64,000 nt of DNA, from positions 97,252 through 161,251 of the forward strand of contig MNCI01036289.1 in NCBI GenBank assembly GCA_015680685.1, given 5' to 3'. The notes under the pieces were generated by a model, which saw only the letters and a program-made list of their open reading frames with translations, was not told the origin of the DNA and searched no databases. Below are positions 60,261 through 64,000 of this stretch, piece after piece. The stretch's first letter is position 1. The number at the start of each line of letters is the position of its first letter. Position numbers and translations under genes: made by a program. This stretch comes from Gnetum montanum. Its lineage: Eukaryota > Streptophyta > Gnetopsida > Gnetales > Gnetaceae.

Positions 60261-60469
60261 CCGAAAAAGTGGGTACAACATACATAAATTGTGTTTTGTA
60301 CTTGTTCAACCTTAACACAATGATCACATGATGCTCATATGCTCCTCACATGCATGCTAAGACTTCACATAAGCTTGAGTGATACTAATATAATATGTTT
60401 TCTCTCTTGTCCCAAAAATATCAAAAATTCTAATCAAACTGAGGCAAAAATGATCATAATTGTAAAAGT

Positions 60470-61186
60470 TTACCTAACGTGTTCCCTCACGTGTTCCTCA
60501 ACTTGATGAGTTACTGTATGAAATTTCACTAATAGTGAATTGTCTTTACAAGCTCATTTAGTAATTGAACCCTAAGGAGCTTTCCATATGCAAGGGACAT
60601 GACTTGTAACTTTGTATGAAACTTCTTTAATGATTGTCTAACCGTAGGTGCTATGAAAGTTATCTTCTTAAAGCATATCAAGAAAGATAATTCATATATA
60701 AGGATGCCATAGAATGCCTTAGCTTGTGCGGCTATAATAGAGTCCACTAGTGTGTAAGCCATGTTTTGATTGGGTTTCTCCAGCTCCTAATTTGTTAACA
60801 TTCTAATTTCGTTTTCGTCGAACATGAAGAGTCGGCTCCCCCAACCCCAGATTCGTGTCCATAGAACTTTTATTTCATATTCATCGAACAGAAGAGTCAA
60901 GAGTAAAGTGGACGTATTCAAATACGCCACGGTAGCACGTCAAAATCAACTCTCTAGGTGTAACAACGTCAAGCAACAGGAATCATATCATATCGTATGT
61001 TGTGTTATGTGTGAGGAGTCTTCAACAGCTTGTTTGTTTGATTGCTTGCCACTCGTCCATCAGAATGAGCATGCATGTACGCCACCTCTCAGTCTGTACG
61101 TTAACGGTTAATCCCTTACAAACTCACTTCCATTCATCAAACAGCGACACCGCCAATTCAACCGAGCGAGCGTCATCAGCGCGATC
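60470..61186 (+). promoter_or_regulatory. Putative promoter of the small acidic gene
   Basis: Contains taACGTGTTcc and ctCACGTGTTcc (60478-60497, ABRE/G-box type), an imperfect 30-bp direct duplication (60805-60834 and 60870-60899: tcgaacatgaagagtc/tcgaacagaagagtc), CACGTC near 60934, and a perfect RY element CATGCATG at 61070-61077, 110 bp before the ATG. In seed plants RY and ABRE/G-box elements together are bound by ABI3/FUS3- and bZIP-type regulators of seed maturation. No clear TATA box. Whether they work here is inference. Confidence 0.45.
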
Positions 61187-61520
61187 ATGGCGAGCCAACA
61201 AGAGTACAGCACCGGCGAAGAGGAAGAAGAGCAGAATCGCCGAAAGGAGGCTGCTCAACACCACCAAGAAATGGCGGACGAAAGTGAACAAGTGGCCAAC
61301 GACGACGATGCTGAACTGCAGGCGCTGTCACAGTACCGCTCAGCAACAGTCTGCGGTTGCCATTAATGGCGCTGTCAGTAGATACCAGCAACTGCTGAAG
61401 AAGGCCTCTGCTGGTTCCAGGATCGGCCATGCCAAGGATCAGGCTCACTCTGCAATTTCCTCCGCCGCCTCCGACGACGCTGCAAATTCTGGTTTCCAGC
61501 AGAAATGGAGACGAGGCTAG
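61187..61520 (+). CDS. Small hydrophilic acidic protein gene, frameshifted near 61330-61360
   Basis: ATG at 61187 in good context (gatcATGGcg) starts MASQQEYSTGEEEEEQNRRK and runs 59 codons, rich in Glu, Gln, Asp and Ala, to TAA at 61364. The next part of the protein appears to continue in another frame, from about 61335 (TAQQQSAVAINGAVSRYQQL) to a Gln/Trp/Arg end (FQQKWRRG) at TAG 61518-61520. Together about 110 residues: Ala/Ser/Gln-rich, hydrophilic, no membrane segment or known domain. Composition and the seed-type promoter words recall late-embryogenesis proteins, but I cannot assign a family. The segment is GC- and CpG-rich unlike everything around it, arguing for a real, formerly or still active gene. 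The frameshift may be a sequencing error or a genuine lesion. Confidence 0.55.
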
Positions 61521-62228
61521 TCAAAGAATCTCAATAAAAGAATCCTAAAAAAAAAAAATTAAAGAAAAAAATTTAATAAGATAGTAATCAAGGTTTGTGT
61601 GGGTAGACAAGAAAAAATTTAATATGATAGTAATCAAGGTTTGGTAGATAAGCTATAGAAAAATATTGTAAATATTGCTTCTAAAATGAAAAAGCGTGGA
61701 GACATAAAAATTATTAGAAGACATAATTTCAATAATATAAACAAAATAATTTAAGACCAAAAAGGTTTTCTAGTACAGTTTTGCAACTAGCAATCAAATC
61801 AATGCTTGCTTTTATGTAATTGAGAAAGATATAAGAAATAGGATTGAGGTAGGATAGTAAAAATGGATACAGGCTAGTCAAAGAATCTCAATAAAAGAAT
61901 CCTAAAAAAAAAAAATTAAAGAAAAAAATTTAATAAGATAGTAATCAAGGTTTGTGTGGGTAGACAAGAAAAAATTTAATATGATAGTAATCAAGGTTTG
62001 GTAGATAAGCTATAGAAAAATATTGTAAATATTGCTTCTAAAATGAAAAAGCGTGGAGACATAAAAATTATTAGAAGACATAATTTCAATAATATAAACA
62101 AAATAATTTAAGACCAAAAAGGTTTTCTAGTACAGTTTTGCAACTAGCAATCAAATCAATGCTTGCTTTTATGTAATTGAGAAAGATATAAGAAATAGGA
62201 TTGAGGTAGGATAGTAAAAATGGATACA
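61515..62228 (+). repeat. Two identical 357-bp tandem copies
   Basis: Copy 1 is 61515-61871 and copy 2 is 61872-62228. A third start (ggctagtcaaag) is at 62229. I found no difference between the copies, including the A-run. Each unit has an internal duplication (tttaatAwGATAGTAATCAAGG twice, about 50 bp apart). The unit begins at the stop codon of the preceding gene, and its end (aaatggatacaggctag) resembles the gene's last codons (aaatggagacgaggctag), so it is a duplicated 3' flank. Confidence 0.9.
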
Positions 62229-62370
62229 GGCTAGTCAAAGAATCTCAATAAAAGAATCTCAATAAAAGAATCCTAAAAGAATCTCAATAAAAGGCTAGTC
62301 AAAGAATCTCAATAAAAGAATCCTAAAATAGTCAAAGAATCTCAATAAAAGAATCCTAAAAGAATNAAAT
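62229..62370 (+). repeat. Scrambled short repeats of 'agtcaaagaatctcaataaaagaatcctaaaa'
   Basis: The first 34 bases of the 357-bp unit recur about four times in truncated forms up to N at 62366. This is either a real minisatellite edge or an assembly tangle. Confidence 0.8.
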
Positions 62371-62578
62371 TAAAGATTTAATATGATAGTAATTGAGGTT
62401 GTAATTTTATATAGTGTTAAACATCAAGGAGTACCCATAAGGTATGAATATGAATAAGGTATGAATAACAAATAAACATAGCATAAATGTGAATACTTAT
62501 ATGAATGTTGAATTAGAAGAAATAATCTGTATAATATCAATATTAGAGGAATATTTTGAGTTTCTTTTATTTCAAATT
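62371..62578. other. AT-rich spacer
   Basis: Nothing seen. Confidence 0.4.
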
Positions 62579-63212
62579 GTAACGACCCAAAACGTCGGCG
62601 GCTGGAAACACCAAGAGGTTATCGAGCAAACAGTCTTAACCCTGGATCCATGCGAGGGCCATACTGGATTAAAAATGGAAACAGGGTGCCCTGAACAATC
62701 TGGTCGATCAGACAGGGACTTAATCGGTGTCACTTAACCTTTCATAAACGTTATTTTAAGTGCAATACATGCAAAATCTAACTGATATTCAATAAATGCG
62801 ATAACAGAGAAAATGATGCAAAACGAGGATGACAATAAAGAAATAAAGGAGTAACTGGGATAAGAAAATGCACCACTGCAAAGTCGCAAGTTCGATTCTC
62901 CTCTGCTTGGAAATGTATAACAAGTGGTACAATGCTGGAGGGGCACAGGGAGACCAGGAATGACCAGAGCGCTCAAAATGCCTCAACTATGTTTTTGATT
63001 ACAAGCTTAAGAGCCAACAGTACAAAGTGCCAACAAGCAAAACGCTAATGCCAAGTGCCAATGCTAAAAATGCCAACTGTTGCGTATTCCTAAAACGCCA
63101 ACTAATGCCAACAATGCTCAAAATTTGCCAATCTTGTTCAAATTTGCTAACCAATTTTGTTTGCTACCTCTGCTCCAATTTTTGCCAACCCTTTGAGCAT
63201 TACTCATCAGGA

Positions 63213-63263
63213 TATTTATAGGGCTAGGAACACGTGAGAAATGCGGCCTGGATGCCACGTGTC
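63213..63263 (-). promoter_or_regulatory. LTR core promoter: TATA box with two G-boxes
   Basis: On the complement: GGACACGTGGC (63263-63253; ABRE and G-box), CTCACGTGTTCC (around 63236-63231), then CCCTATAAATATCC (63220-63213). In plants such ACGT elements bind bZIP/bHLH factors and often give ABA, stress or light response. Activity is inferred. Confidence 0.55.
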
Positions 63264-63399
63264 CTAGACCTGCAAGATGTTAACGTGTCAATGCTGCATG
63301 GACATGCAAAGCTGATTGACAAGCCTGCCACGTTGCAACCACACTGTCAAAACTGGAGATGCTGGAATTAGATACGCCAAAAATATAGACGAGGAATGA

Positions 63400-63520
63400 G
63401 GCATAGTGTAGCCACCTACTACGTTGTGCTACGCTATGTAGCGTAGTATGTCGGCGTAGCGTAGCGACTTACTACACTGTGCTACCCTATGTAGCATAGC
63501 ATAGCATAGCCACCAGTTTG
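63400..63520. repeat. CpG-retaining palindromic-core cluster in the LTR U3
   Basis: ctacgctatgtagcgtag and ggcgtagcgtagcg, then gtagcatagcatagcatag. These are intact or half-decayed versions of the core seen in arrays 1 and C (actatgct…agcatagt). They suggest the ancestral core was TACGCTA/TAGCGTA. Confidence 0.6.
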
Positions 63521-64000
63521 AAAAAGTAGTTTGTGTTGATCCTTAAAGCGTCCTCCTTTGGCTTTACATCTTTGCTATGTGATGACTGGCGAGGTACCCC
63601 TACACTCAACCATACAAAACGAGTGTAGCACGCGCAATCCGGTTGAACTCCGCAGACTAAATGCCTAAACGCCGCAAGGAACACTTGGGGTTAATTAGCC
63701 GTTGTCTTCCCAAACTTACTTGTTGTTGTCACGGTGTATGGTTAAGTAAGCCTGAGGTATATGATTTTTTTGGTCTTTTACAGTTTATCTCCTATGCTAA
63801 ACGGTGAAGGGTTGAGAAACTAAAACTAACTCTAACTACAGCACTAAGTCCTAGCGTCAACATCTGTTCCCATTTGCCGTACACACCCTGAACTGTGCAA
63901 CTGTGGGTACCAAACGCTAATCGTTACTGGGATTACCACACGTAATGCACGTGCTCGAAGCGGTCGTACTGAGGCACCTAACTAGCCTAAGTGTGACAAG

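Larger units (their letters stand above)
62579..64000 (-). mobile_element. LTR of a less decayed gypsy-type element, running off the window
   Basis: The plus strand reads TGTAACGACCC at 62579, a common gypsy LTR edge. The promoter is on the complement (TATA at 63220-63213), so the LTR is in minus orientation and its end is at 62579. Flanking DNA at 62578 is plain AT-rich sequence with no primer-binding site, so this is a 3' or solo LTR and any internal region lies beyond 64000. Promoter words match element C (55645). A short region (63580-63840) matches 7053-7260. CpGs are frequent here, unlike most of the window, which suggests a younger insertion. Confidence 0.6.

Noticed and set aside
61002-61520. 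A single 172-codon plus-strand ORF as one protein
   Set aside because: Its first half is Arg/Ser/Thr-rich in an unlikely frame, while the overlapping frame from 61187 gives a well-formed acidic N-terminus with good start context. Only the second half of the 172-codon frame looks like protein, so I favour a frameshifted gene.
62870-62912. tRNA gene (gcaagttcgattctc resembles a T-arm)
   Set aside because: No acceptor stem, D-arm or anticodon stem can be formed around it.

Overview
This is a 64-kb piece of a large, repeat-dominated plant nuclear genome. I infer a seed plant, most likely a gymnosperm. The evidence is layer on layer of decayed Ty3/gypsy LTR retrotransposons, very low CpG, reading frames broken mainly by stop codons one transition away from CAA, CAG, CGA or TGG, tRNA-derived SINEs, and an RTE-type LINE tail. 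There is no prokaryotic signal. Apart from one small GC-rich gene at 61.2-61.5 kb, everything protein-like is a pseudogene.

Layout: 1-1.2 kb, integrase of a gypsy element. 3.4-6.2 kb, decayed coiled-coil ORF of unknown function. 6.1-6.9 kb (-), gag N-terminus. 7.8-8.1 kb (-), fragment of a NIF/FCP1-like domain. 9.8-12.2 kb, degenerate tandem array of about 190-200 bp. 12.9-16.4 kb (+), pol 'A'. 17-26 kb, LTR-like and AT-rich noncoding DNA with two SINEs. 27.0-30.8 kb (-), pol 'B'. 31.4-34.5 kb, a second tandem array of the same period. 34.6-39.7 kb (+), an eight-exon NIF-like/coiled-coil pseudogene. 40.6-43.7 kb (-), gag-protease. 43.7-45.9 kb, LTR-like DNA with a minus-strand TATA box. 46.4-50.0 kb (-), second copy of the NIF-like gene. 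50.4-52.4 kb (+), pol 'C'. 52.5-56 kb, its 3' noncoding region and LTR promoter. 56-57 kb, gag fragment and LINE 3' end. 58.5-60.3 kb, a further tandem array of about 200 bp. 61.2-61.5 kb, small acidic protein gene with a plausible seed-type promoter, followed by two identical 357-bp tandem copies. 62.6-64 kb (-), a less decayed, CpG-retaining LTR.

The main discovery candidate is a composite element. At three loci (A, B, C) a gypsy pol region lies head-to-head with an oppositely oriented gene, and a tandem array or divergent spacer lies between them. Two copies of that gene are colinear over seven exons with GT-AG introns and mostly matching phases. They encode a domain like the NLI-interacting-factor/FCP1 phosphatases, followed by about 800 residues of uncharacterised, tryptophan-rich, partly coiled-coil protein. 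All three copies carry E-L-V-G where the catalytic D-x-D/N-G loop should be, so the expanded family appears to have lost catalysis before it multiplied. At locus B, gag-protease and RT-RNase H-integrase share the minus strand and sit on either side of the antisense gene. That is what one giant retrotransposon carrying a spliced antisense cargo gene would look like.

Two local assembly faults should be corrected before further use. The segments 32360-33010 and 42352-42997 are each bounded by single N bases and look inserted in reverse orientation.
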